DNA of 54,359 nucleotides from Byssovorax sp. (GTDB lineage Bacteria; Myxococcota_A; Polyangia; Polyangiales; Polyangiaceae). The number at the start of each line of letters is the position of its first letter. Positions within the stretch are counted from its first letter, which is position 1. The position numbers and the translations under genes are program-made. Positions 8,545 through 16,380 of the stretch are shown here, piece after piece. Location of the stretch: positions 1-54,359 of the forward strand of contig JANYGI010000226.1 of the NCBI GenBank assembly GCA_025362495.1. The letters run 5' to 3'. A model generated the notes under the pieces. That model saw only the letters and a program-made list of their open reading frames with translations. It was not told where the DNA came from and ran no database searches.

Positions 8545-9330
8545 TCAGCGGCTCAAGCCGCGCACGCGCTTCCAGCCATCGGCCGCGAGCGCGAGCAGGG
8601 CGCCGCCGCCGTTGGCCCACCAGAAGTTCACGGCGAGGGTCAGCTCGAGGCCTCGGGCGTGATGCCACCAGAAGCGCGGGATGTAGAGCGCGTCGCCCGG
8701 CCCGAGCTCGGCCACCCACGGGCGCGCGCCGGCGTAGCGGGGATCGTCCGCTCCGCGCTCGGGATCCACCTCCGCATACTGGGCCTGGCCCGAGAGCAGC
8801 GACTTCGGCCGCACGTTCCACGAGTCGCGCGGCGAGACGAGGGTGAAGCGCTTGCGCCCCTCGACGACGACGTAGAGGTTGTCGGGAACGTCGAAGTGCA
8901 TGGGCGAGACGATGCCTTCGGGGCCGAACCACAGCGTCGACTGGCTCCATCGGGCGACGCCGCAGATCGCCGGCCAGAGTACGTCGGCGCGCAGCGACTC
9001 GGGGAGCTCTTCCCACAGCGTCACGAGGTAGCCGGGATCGGCGGCGCCGGCCTCGAGCGCGTCGATGTAGCGGGCAAAGGTGCTCGCGTCGTGGGTCGTG
9101 CCGCCGCTCCCCGTGGAGTCGACGCGGCCGCCGGGCGCGCGCATGAGCTGGACCTTCGCGTCGGCGAAGCGCTCGCGGAGGGCGGGCAGCGTCCAGCATG
9201 TCGAGGCGGGCCACGCGGCCGCGACGTCGGCGATCACCACGGGCAAGCCCGGGCGCACCCAGCGGCGGCGAAACTCGTCCGGCGAGCACGCTGCGAGGCG
9301 CGGGACAGGGCTCGGGACCGGCGCGCTCAT
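8545..9330 (-). CDS. JmjC/cupin-like Fe(II)/2-oxoglutarate oxygenase
   Basis: 261 residues of the cupin-like JmjC family (hydroxylases of proteins or small molecules). The iron ligands are visible: HFD (His145, Asp147) in SPMHFDVPDNLYVVVEGRKRF, and the distal His in IPRFWWHHARG at about 223-224. The N-terminal RPGLPVVIADVAAAWPA is also typical of the family. A basic Arg-rich stretch could be read upstream in frame, but it would overlap the next gene, and the ATG at 9330 has a GCGAGG element in the right area. The substrate is unknown. It precedes the desaturase gene on the same strand, so both oxygen-using enzymes may be co-regulated. Confidence 0.82.
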   Translation of the reverse strand: MSAPVPSPVPRLAACSPDEFRRRWVRPGLPVVIADVAAAWPASTCWTLPALRERFADAKVQLMRAPGGRVDSTGSGGTTHDASTFARYIDALEAGAADPGYLVTLWEELPESLRADVLWPAICGVARWSQSTLWFGPEGIVSPMHFDVPDNLYVVVEGRKRFTLVSPRDSWNVRPKSLLSGQAQYAEVDPERGADDPRYAGARPWVAELGPGDALYIPRFWWHHARGLELTLAVNFWWANGGGALLALAADGWKRVRGLSR

Positions 9331-9361
9331 GCGGCGAGGCCTCGCACGGATCGCCTTCGAT

Positions 9362-10021
9362 TCAGGCTGCGGGCGGCGTGGAACGGGGGACGGGCGCGGG
9401 CGCCGCGACCGGCTCCGGGGGCGTCGTCGGCGCAATCGAGGCGGCGTTCGAAGCTGCCTTGTTGCGACGACGCGAAAGCCAGAAGCCGACGGCCGCGGCG
9501 ACGACGAGCGCGCTGCCCGCGGAGCCCGCGAGGATCTGGTTGCGGCGCGAGCCCAGCCGCATCGGCGTCTCCACGCCGTGGCGCACCGGATCCCCGTCGC
9601 GGATCGTCAGCGAAGGATCCTGGGCGAGCGCGGAGAGCACGCCCGCGAGGGCCTTCTTCATCGGCTCCGGGGCCACGTCCCAGTTGACGTCGGCGATGGG
9701 CGAGACGCCGAATTTCCCGTCGGCGGTGCGCTGGAATCCGCGCGCGGGCGCCACTTCGAAGTCGCACCCGGCGCCGGTCACCTGGAGACGCACGACGCCG
9801 ACCGGGCACGCGACGGCCGCGATCGTGAGGCCAGTGCGCGCCGACGCGCTCTTCGTCCACGCGGCGACGCCCGGATCGCAGGCTTCGGCGGCCGGCGCGC
9901 CCGACGCCGACGGCGGCGCGCCGCCGGGAGGCCCGCCCGGCTCGGCGAGCGCGACCGCCGCACCGAAGATGAGCGCTGCGAGGATCGTCGTCGCGGTCGC
10001 GTGGCGCCAGGCTCGGGACAT
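9362..10021 (-). CDS. Exported protein with C-terminal membrane anchor, unknown function
   Basis: 219 residues. The signal peptide (to about Ala26, ALA|EP) is followed by a Pro/Gly-rich linker and a ~100-residue domain with three cysteines (EACDPG, AVACPVG, GAGCDFEV), which may form disulfides. Near residue 165 a transmembrane helix (ILAGSAGSALVVAAAVGFWL) precedes a positively charged stretch and a Pro-rich tail, so the folded part should face the periplasm. I recognise no family. It lies 45 bp after the SGNH hydrolase gene and 31 bp before the JmjC-like gene, so the three could form one transcript. Confidence 0.65.
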   Translation of the reverse strand: MSRAWRHATATTILAALIFGAAVALAEPGGPPGGAPPSASGAPAAEACDPGVAAWTKSASARTGLTIAAVACPVGVVRLQVTGAGCDFEVAPARGFQRTADGKFGVSPIADVNWDVAPEPMKKALAGVLSALAQDPSLTIRDGDPVRHGVETPMRLGSRRNQILAGSAGSALVVAAAVGFWLSRRRNKAASNAASIAPTTPPEPVAAPAPVPRSTPPAA

Positions 10022-10066
10022 GGGGGGCGACAGTAGCTGCCCGCGCAGAGGCTGTAAAGACGCGCG

Positions 10067-11269
10067 CTACGGCGCGGCGGGCGCCTTCAGGAGGTCGCGC
10101 ACCGCGGTCGCGATCGCGTCGCCGATGCGACGGTGACCCTCGCTGTTCGGGTGCGCGACGTCGCCGCGCTCGCCGGGCTTGGCGAAGAAGGAAGCCGGCT
10201 CGCCCTTGAACGCGTCGGCGACGCGCACCGAAGGGAACCCGACGTCGCGCGCGACGCCGAGGACCTTGTCGTAGAGCCGCGAGCAGACCGGATCGCCGTA
10301 CTCTTCGACGACGGGCAGCACCGCCACCATCACCCGAAAATGGTGAATTTGCCGCAGCAAATCCAGCCTTTCGAGCGAGCCGCGCACGATCAGATCGAAG
10401 GTGTAGCTGTCGTGGAACGGGGCGAACATGCTGCAGATGCTGCCGGTCCTCGCCACGGCGACGAGGGGCAGGAAGCGGAACAGGAAGAAGCTGTTCCCGA
10501 GGCGCCGGTAAGCCCCGTTCTGGATCGCCGCGCTGGTGAGCATGTACGCGACGATCACCAGATCGGGCTCGTAGCGCAGGCCGACCTTCTCGAGCAGGCG
10601 GACCTGCTGCGCGGTGTTGTAGCCCTCGCACGAGACGTTGATGACCTCCACCTTGCGGCCGTCGGGCACCACTCCCGCGAGCTGCGATTCCAGGCGGCGA
10701 AAGAAGCGGTCTTCGAACGCGATGGCGCCGTCGTTGGCGATCGAGCCGGTGAGGACCACGACGCGAAAGGCGTCCTTCGGCTTGGGGATCACGTGCTCGG
10801 TGTCGAGCAGGCCGAGCGAATTCACCACGAAGGGCGTGTCGTGCTTCGGGCCGATCCGCACCTCGGCGCCCGGGCGATAGTGGTAGCGGAGCACCACGTC
10901 GTCGGTGCGCTCGATGCGATCGGCCCCCGATCCGGCCTCGCGAAAGCGCACGCGGGCCTCGGAGACGAGCATCGCGCCCACGGTCACGAACCCGAGGACG
11001 CGCACGCCCTTGCGGAGCGCGTTCCACCGGATCCACCCGCTGAGAGCCACGACGGCGATCAGCGCGAGGGCGACGACGCGAAAGGGATCCGGCAGGTAGA
11101 AGTCGGGATCCGTACACCAGAAGGCCCAGGCTTCGAGGCCGAACACCAGGGCGAGGAGCGTCAGGGCGGCGCGTTCGCCGAGCCTCCAGCGCCGCGCTCT
11201 CGGCGGCGGCGCTGGCGTTTTCGGCGGCGCTTCGGCCTCGGTGGGTGCGATCGGCGGCGGGGTGGACAC
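10067..11269 (-). CDS. SGNH/GDSL-like hydrolase with membrane anchor
   Basis: About 400 residues. A Pro-rich cytosolic N-terminus leads to two or three hydrophobic segments (residues ~33-50, 62-80 and 90-105) and then an extracytoplasmic alpha/beta domain of the SGNH type. The nucleophile is likely Ser176 in LTGSIAND, Asn lies in INVSCEGYNTAQQ, and the Asp-x-x-His pair is GDVAHP near the C-terminus. Relatives remove or add acetyl groups on sugars or lipids; no substrate can be named. The start is uncertain: GTG 11269 gives a clean Met-Ser-Thr-Pro start, and TTG 11308 is the alternative. Neither has a clear SD. Confidence 0.75.
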   Translation of the reverse strand: MSTPPPIAPTEAEAPPKTPAPPPRARRWRLGERAALTLLALVFGLEAWAFWCTDPDFYLPDPFRVVALALIAVVALSGWIRWNALRKGVRVLGFVTVGAMLVSEARVRFREAGSGADRIERTDDVVLRYHYRPGAEVRIGPKHDTPFVVNSLGLLDTEHVIPKPKDAFRVVVLTGSIANDGAIAFEDRFFRRLESQLAGVVPDGRKVEVINVSCEGYNTAQQVRLLEKVGLRYEPDLVIVAYMLTSAAIQNGAYRRLGNSFFLFRFLPLVAVARTGSICSMFAPFHDSYTFDLIVRGSLERLDLLRQIHHFRVMVAVLPVVEEYGDPVCSRLYDKVLGVARDVGFPSVRVADAFKGEPASFFAKPGERGDVAHPNSEGHRRIGDAIATAVRDLLKAPAAP

Positions 11270-11426
11270 GGGGAGATGGCGGCCGCCGAAGCGGCGGATC
11301 GGCGGCAAATTGCGGCGATCGGCGCGTCCGCGTCAAGGGGTCCACCGCGGCGTCGCGGCGGCGGCGGGAGCGCACAAGATCGTTCCGCGGGGTGCCTCCG
11401 GGTGCTACCGTCGAGCCGGGATCTCC

Positions 11427-14366
11427 ATGACGCGATCGAGCACCCTCGCCGGCACGTTCTCCGACGAGGTGGTGCGGCTCCCCAAGGTCGAGATCTACGT
11501 CACCGACGTCTGCAACAACCGTTGCAGCTACTGCACGACGGGCTGGGAGAACACCGAGAACAAGCGGAGCACGCTGAAGAACGTGCCGCGGGAGATGATC
11601 CGCGCCCATCTCGACCAGCACTTCGCGAAGGGCGCGCGGCGCGTGGTCTTCCAGGGCGGCGAGCCCACGGTGCGCCGCGATCTGGGCGAGCTCCTCGCCG
11701 ACGCGCGGGCCGCCGGATACGAGGCGACGACGGTGTTCACCAACGCCCGCGCCGCCGCGTCGCCCATCGGCGCGCGCTGGCTCGCGTCGATGGGCGTCAC
11801 CTGGTTCCAGGTCTCGATCCAGGGCGGCACGGCCGAGGCGCACGACGCGTCGGTGGTCGCCGCGCGGGCCTTCAAGCAGACGATCGAGGGCACGCGGCGC
11901 CTCCTCGCGCTCGGGCAGCGCGTGAAGGTCAACGGGGTGCTCACGGTGCACTTGCTCGACACGCTCCGCGAGTTCGCGGCGCTGATGATCGAGCTGAAGC
12001 CCGAGGAGGTCGGCCTCGACGTGGTGCGGCCTTCGCCGGCGTTCGCGCCGGATCGCGCCAGCTACGCCGAGCTGCTCCCGCCGCTCTCGCGCTACTCGGA
12101 GGCGCTGCGCGACGCGCTGCTGTCCATGAACGCGGCGGGGATCATCGCGCGCGTCATCAGCTGCCCGCCGTGCCTCGTCCCGGGCGCCGAGCACCTCGTG
12201 TCGGAAGAGCAAGCCACGACGGTGACGCAGATCCCGAGCGGCGAGTTCATGGACAAGCTGGCGCAGCGCCGCTCGCTCCAGGTGAAGGCCGAGAGCTGCG
12301 CTTCGTGCGCCTACGACGCCACGTGCCCTGGCCTCTTCGGCCTCTACGCCGAGCAGCACGGCACGGGGGAGCTGCGCCCCGCGATGCAGCGCCGCACCAT
12401 CGAAAAGCCTCGCTCCACCGGCCCCGAGATCCCCACCATGAGGACGCAGACCATCGTCGTCACCCGCCGCTGCAACCAGGGCTGCGGCTTCTGCGATCGC
12501 GTGCAGCACGACGCGGTCGATCTCTCCGCGAGCGCCGTCGGCGACTCGGTGCGCGACGCGATCGCGAAGGGCGCGCGCACCATCGTGCTCTCCGGCGGCG
12601 AGCCCACCTTGCGCCCCGATCTCGCGGCGATCGCGCGGCGGGCGCGCGCCGACGGGGCCGCCGAGATCGTCCTCGAGACCAACGGCACGCGCATCGATTC
12701 GAAGGCCACGGCGGAGGCGCTCCGCAGCGCCGGCGTCACCGCCGTGCAGATCTCGCTCGTGACGAGCAACGTCGATCGGCACCGCGATCTCGTGGTGATC
12801 CCGCCCCCGCGCAGCGTCGAGACGCGGCCGCAGCACGTATTTCGTGGCATCCGCGCCTGCCTCGAAGCGGGCCTGCCGGTGACGATGCGGATCCCGGTAG
12901 CGCGCGGGTTGCCGCCGGCTGCAGCGCGCATCGCCGGGCTCCACGAGGCGTTCCCGGCGCTCGATCGGTTCGTGCTCGCGCCGCTCGGCTCCGGCACCGC
13001 GACGTTCCGATCCGATCAGGCGTTGAGCCGCGAAGCGCTGAGCGAGGAGCTCGAGCAGGCCTACAAGGTCGGTGATCGCTCGAAGGTCAACGTGGCGCTC
13101 GCGGCTGATTTCCCGCTGCCGCCCTGCGTGACCGACGTGCGCGGCGGGGCGCGCCGCCTCTTCGCGGGGCTCCTGCGCGACGTCGACGGGGCGCGCAACG
13201 AGGCCTGCTCGGCGTGCGCATCGTGCGCGCTCGCGCCCCGCTGCGCGGCCCAGGCGCGGCACATCGAGGCCGCCGGCGGCGCGAGCGCGGCCCGCCCGAT
13301 CGTCGACGCCTCGAGCTACTTCCGGCCAGGAAAGAGCGCGGGGAGCCGCCTCCGCGTCCTCGGCCCGGCCGAGGTCGAGACCTTCTTCCACGTCGACTAC
13401 GAGTACGACGTCGAGGCGCCCGAGCCCACGAGCCGCCTCGGCATCGTCTACCGCTGCAACCAGGTCTGCACCTTCTGCGAGCTCGCGGACATGGACACCG
13501 ATCTCGCCCCCGAGAAGGTGCGCGCGGCCATCGATCACAGCCGCGCGCGCGGCTCGCGGCGCCTGATCGTCACCGGCGGCGAGCCCACGCTGTCGCCGAA
13601 CCTCGTCGAGTACGTGCGCTACGCCAAGGACGCGGGGATGGAGAACATCGAGCTCCAGACCAACGCCGTGCTCCTCGACAAACCGGGCGTCGCCGAGGCC
13701 CTCCGCGAGGCGGGGCTCACCAGCGCCCAGGTGTCGCTGCACGGGCCCGACGCCGAGATCAGCGATCGCCTCACGGCCGCGCCGGGCACGCACAAACGCA
13801 CCCTCGTCGGCGTCGACAACCTGCTCCGCGTCGGCGTGCGGGTGCTGCTGAATCACCTCATTTTCAAGGACAACTGTCACTTGCTCGGCGAGTTCGTCGC
13901 CATGGCGGAGCGCCGCTGGGGCGAGCACCGCAAGCAGATGGTGATCCAGTTCCACTCGCCGCGAAACGAGTTCCAGGATCGGCAGGAGAGCCTGCGCCAC
14001 ATCGCCCGCTACAGCGACTACGTCGAGCCGCTCCGCGCCGCGATCGATCGGGCCCGCGCCTTCGGCTTCAACGTCCACGATCTGCAAGATCCGACCGGGA
14101 TCCCTTCGCTCTGCGTGCTCGGCGCCGACGAGCGCTACCTCGGCCCGATCCTCGCGCAGGCCGAGCGGCCGCGCCTCCACGCGTGGGAGACCGAGTGGAT
14201 CACGCGCGTCGACGCGTGCAAGACGTGTGACGTGAAAGAGGCCTGCATGGGCGTGCCGCGGCACTACCTCGCGCTCCACGGCGACAGCGAGTTCACGTCG
14301 ATCCGGCTCGCCGCGGGCAGCTCCGCGACGCGGGAGCCCGCAGGGAAGGTCGACGTTCATGGATAA
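11427..14366 (+). CDS. RS1: triple radical SAM protein (modules A-B-C)
   Basis: 979 residues with three complete radical SAM modules in one chain. Each has a CxxxCxxC cluster site and a GGEP SAM motif: A, Cys29/33/36 (CNNRCSYC) with QGGEPT; B, Cys349/353/356 (CNQGCGFC) with SGGEPT; C, Cys677/681/684 (CNQVCTFC) with TGGEPT. Each module ends in an auxiliary pattern of one Cys, ~40-60 residues, then CxxCx5C (CASCAYDATC, CSACASCALAPRC, CKTCDVKEAC), like a SPASM/twitch half. The chain could hold up to six Fe-S clusters. The start is the ATG at 11427; an upstream open stretch is non-conserved Arg-rich sequence. It overlaps RS2 by 8 bp. Chemistry and substrate are unknown. Confidence 0.9.
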   Translation: MTRSSTLAGTFSDEVVRLPKVEIYVTDVCNNRCSYCTTGWENTENKRSTLKNVPREMIRAHLDQHFAKGARRVVFQGGEPTVRRDLGELLADARAAGYEATTVFTNARAAASPIGARWLASMGVTWFQVSIQGGTAEAHDASVVAARAFKQTIEGTRRLLALGQRVKVNGVLTVHLLDTLREFAALMIELKPEEVGLDVVRPSPAFAPDRASYAELLPPLSRYSEALRDALLSMNAAGIIARVISCPPCLVPGAEHLVSEEQATTVTQIPSGEFMDKLAQRRSLQVKAESCASCAYDATCPGLFGLYAEQHGTGELRPAMQRRTIEKPRSTGPEIPTMRTQTIVVTRRCNQGCGFCDRVQHDAVDLSASAVGDSVRDAIAKGARTIVLSGGEPTLRPDLAAIARRARADGAAEIVLETNGTRIDSKATAEALRSAGVTAVQISLVTSNVDRHRDLVVIPPPRSVETRPQHVFRGIRACLEAGLPVTMRIPVARGLPPAAARIAGLHEAFPALDRFVLAPLGSGTATFRSDQALSREALSEELEQAYKVGDRSKVNVALAADFPLPPCVTDVRGGARRLFAGLLRDVDGARNEACSACASCALAPRCAAQARHIEAAGGASAARPIVDASSYFRPGKSAGSRLRVLGPAEVETFFHVDYEYDVEAPEPTSRLGIVYRCNQVCTFCELADMDTDLAPEKVRAAIDHSRARGSRRLIVTGGEPTLSPNLVEYVRYAKDAGMENIELQTNAVLLDKPGVAEALREAGLTSAQVSLHGPDAEISDRLTAAPGTHKRTLVGVDNLLRVGVRVLLNHLIFKDNCHLLGEFVAMAERRWGEHRKQMVIQFHSPRNEFQDRQESLRHIARYSDYVEPLRAAIDRARAFGFNVHDLQDPTGIPSLCVLGADERYLGPILAQAERPRLHAWETEWITRVDACKTCDVKEACMGVPRHYLALHGDSEFTSIRLAAGSSATREPAGKVDVHG

Positions 14367-16326
14367 GCGCCTGGTCGTCTCGGCCGCCTGCGCCACGCGC
14401 TGCCCCTCGTGCACCGGGTGCCACCCCGACGCGCGCGAGGCCACGCTCGATCAAGCGCGCGCGCTCCACGATGTGTCGGATCTCTTCCTCGGCGGCGGCG
14501 ACGCCACGCGCTGGCCGCACCTGGCGACGCTGCTCGCCGAGAACGCCGCGCGCCTCGATCCGCAGCGGATCTGGATCGAGGGGCCCGCCGCGGCGTTCAC
14601 GCCCGAGGTCCTCGCGTCGCTCGCGAGCGGCAAGGCGCATGGCATCCGCGTCCTGATCGAGGGCGTGGGCGAGAAGATGACGCGCCTCATGCGCGTGGGC
14701 GACGGTGAGAAGGTGATCGCCCTCGCCGAGTCGCTCGGCCTCGTCACCGAGGTGCGCCTCGCGGTGCGCCCGAAGACGTTCCCGATCGTCGTCCCGCTGG
14801 CGCGACGCCTGCGCCCGCGCCGCGTGTGGCTGGAGATCATCCGGCAAGACTGGTCGGGCCCGGCGGTGACGATGCCCGTCGAGCCGATCGATCAGACGAT
14901 GCTCACCAGCCCCAACGTCGAGTTCGCGGCGCACCGCCTCTCGCACACCGGCTACCTGCCGCCGTGCGTGCTGGCGAAGACCTGGAGCGTGCGCTCGGGC
15001 GCCTGGCGCGCGACGCTCGGCGATCGCCCCACGCCCAACCGCGCGCTGCCGATCTGCGACGAGTGCGCGCTCAACCGACGCTGCCAGTGGAACGACGTCG
15101 GCGCGCTCAGCGACGAGGCCCGCGCCGAGGCGAAGCCGATCGCCAACCTGCGCGAACGACGCCGCGCGACCGAGCTGCCGGTGCCGGAGATCATCGTCAA
15201 GCGCCGCCCCGAGACCGAGGTGGTGTGCGTGACGCCGTGGACGACGATCGAGATCGTCGATCCCGACGGCAAGGCGCGGCAGTGCTGCTCCACCTGGACC
15301 ACCGGCGATCGCGGCGTCGTGCTCGGCTCGTCCATGCTCGACGTGTGGAACGGCCCCGGCTACCAGCAGGCCCGCCGCACCATGGCCAGCGCCGCCCTCG
15401 GCGATCTCTGCATGCCGATCTGCTCGCGCCTCCACGACCGGAAATTCGAGGAGAGGCGCTTCAAGATCCAGAGCGGCAGCGACGTGTTCGTGAAGAACCA
15501 GATCCTGCTCGCCGACGAGATCGCCCAGCGCAAAGAGGTGCTCGAGGCGCTCCCCCTTCGCCTGGCGATCTGCCCGAGCACCTACTGCAACTACAACTGC
15601 ATCATGTGCGATCACGGCCGCTCGCCGCGGCGCGATTTACCCGAGTCGATCTGGGAAGAGCTGCCGCGCTTCCTGCCGACGCTGCAGTCGCTGACGCTGC
15701 TCGGAGGCGAGCCGCTCGCCAACCCGCACACCTGGCAGTTCCTGCGATCGTTCGACGTCGAGAAGTACCCGGACGCGTCGCTCGATTTGGTGACCAACGG
15801 GAGCCTGCTCACCGAGCACGCGCTCAAGCACATCCAGAAGTGCGCGCTCGGCGACGTGATCATCAGCTTCAACGCCGGCACCGCCGAGGCCTACGAGCGC
15901 GTGCAGCGCGGCATCGCGCTCGAGCAGGTGCTGAAGAACGTCGACGCGCTGATCCGTTTCCGCGAGTCGCGGCCGTGGTGGTTCGGGATCACGCTGAGCT
16001 TCGTGATCCAGCCCGCGGCGGCCCACACGATGATCGCCTTCGGCGAGATCGCCCACGCCCGCAATCTGCGGATCCGGCTGATGGCGCTGAACCCGGAGAA
16101 CCACGAGGGCCTCGATTTTTACGAGGATCCGGAGGAGGTCGCGCGCATTCTCGAGCACGTCGATCGCTTCGTCGCGTGGGTGACGGCGGTGCGGCCGGAG
16201 TGGCTGCCCGAGGTGCTCGCGGCGCGCACGGCCATCCTCGGCGAGGCGGCGAGCCGCGTCGCGCGGCCGGCGGCGCTGGTGCCCCTGCGGCGGTCGGCGT
16301 CGGATCCCCGGCCGGTGGGAAACTGA
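14359..16326 (+). CDS. RS2: two radical SAM modules with an internal SPASM-like segment
   Basis: 655 residues. The N-terminal module keeps CxxxCxxC (Cys11/15/18, plus Cys21) but has GGGDAT where GGEP is expected, and an auxiliary set PPC...CDECALNRRC at ~200-235. A SPASM-like stretch (~290-375) reads CVTPWTTIEI, then QCCSTW and CMPICSRLHD. A normal radical SAM module follows, with Cys410/414/417 (CNYNCIMC) and LGGEPL. A SPASM segment placed before its radical SAM domain is unusual; the two could work together or the segment could belong to the degenerate module. The ATG overlaps the RS1 stop by 8 bp, so translation is coupled. The TGA stop lies inside a perfect palindrome. Confidence 0.88.
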   Translation: MDKRLVVSAACATRCPSCTGCHPDAREATLDQARALHDVSDLFLGGGDATRWPHLATLLAENAARLDPQRIWIEGPAAAFTPEVLASLASGKAHGIRVLIEGVGEKMTRLMRVGDGEKVIALAESLGLVTEVRLAVRPKTFPIVVPLARRLRPRRVWLEIIRQDWSGPAVTMPVEPIDQTMLTSPNVEFAAHRLSHTGYLPPCVLAKTWSVRSGAWRATLGDRPTPNRALPICDECALNRRCQWNDVGALSDEARAEAKPIANLRERRRATELPVPEIIVKRRPETEVVCVTPWTTIEIVDPDGKARQCCSTWTTGDRGVVLGSSMLDVWNGPGYQQARRTMASAALGDLCMPICSRLHDRKFEERRFKIQSGSDVFVKNQILLADEIAQRKEVLEALPLRLAICPSTYCNYNCIMCDHGRSPRRDLPESIWEELPRFLPTLQSLTLLGGEPLANPHTWQFLRSFDVEKYPDASLDLVTNGSLLTEHALKHIQKCALGDVIISFNAGTAEAYERVQRGIALEQVLKNVDALIRFRESRPWWFGITLSFVIQPAAAHTMIAFGEIAHARNLRIRLMALNPENHEGLDFYEDPEEVARILEHVDRFVAWVTAVRPEWLPEVLAARTAILGEAASRVARPAALVPLRRSASDPRPVGN

Positions 16327-16342
16327 GCATGCTCAGTTTTTT
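16321..16342 (+). terminator. Palindromic terminator containing the RS2 stop codon
   Basis: AACTGAGCATGCTCAGTT is a perfect 18-bp palindrome followed by T-rich sequence (TTTTTT at 16337-16342). It folds as a 7-bp stem with a CATG loop and looks like an intrinsic terminator. The RS2 stop TGA (16324-16326) is part of the stem. RS3 begins only 39 bases further, so this may act as a partial terminator or attenuator within the RS1-RS2-RS3 transcript. Confidence 0.65.
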
Positions 16343-16380
16343 GCGAGCGCTGAAATCAGCCAGGAATCGCGGGTAATTCG

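Noticed and set aside
11241-11426. N-terminal extension of RS1 to a start at 11241
   Set aside because: The extra 62 residues are Arg/Gly-rich, not shared with RS5, and overlap the start region of the divergent SGNH gene.
10133-13075. A 980-residue plus-strand open frame over the SGNH hydrolase and RS1
   Set aside because: It overlaps two convincing genes in other frames and has only low-complexity Arg/Gly/Ala sequence.
9327-14444. A 1705-residue open frame on the minus strand across the SGNH, RS1 and neighbouring genes
   Set aside because: Its composition is Arg/Ala/Glu/His-rich without any family motif. It is the mirror frame of real genes in GC-rich DNA with few stops.
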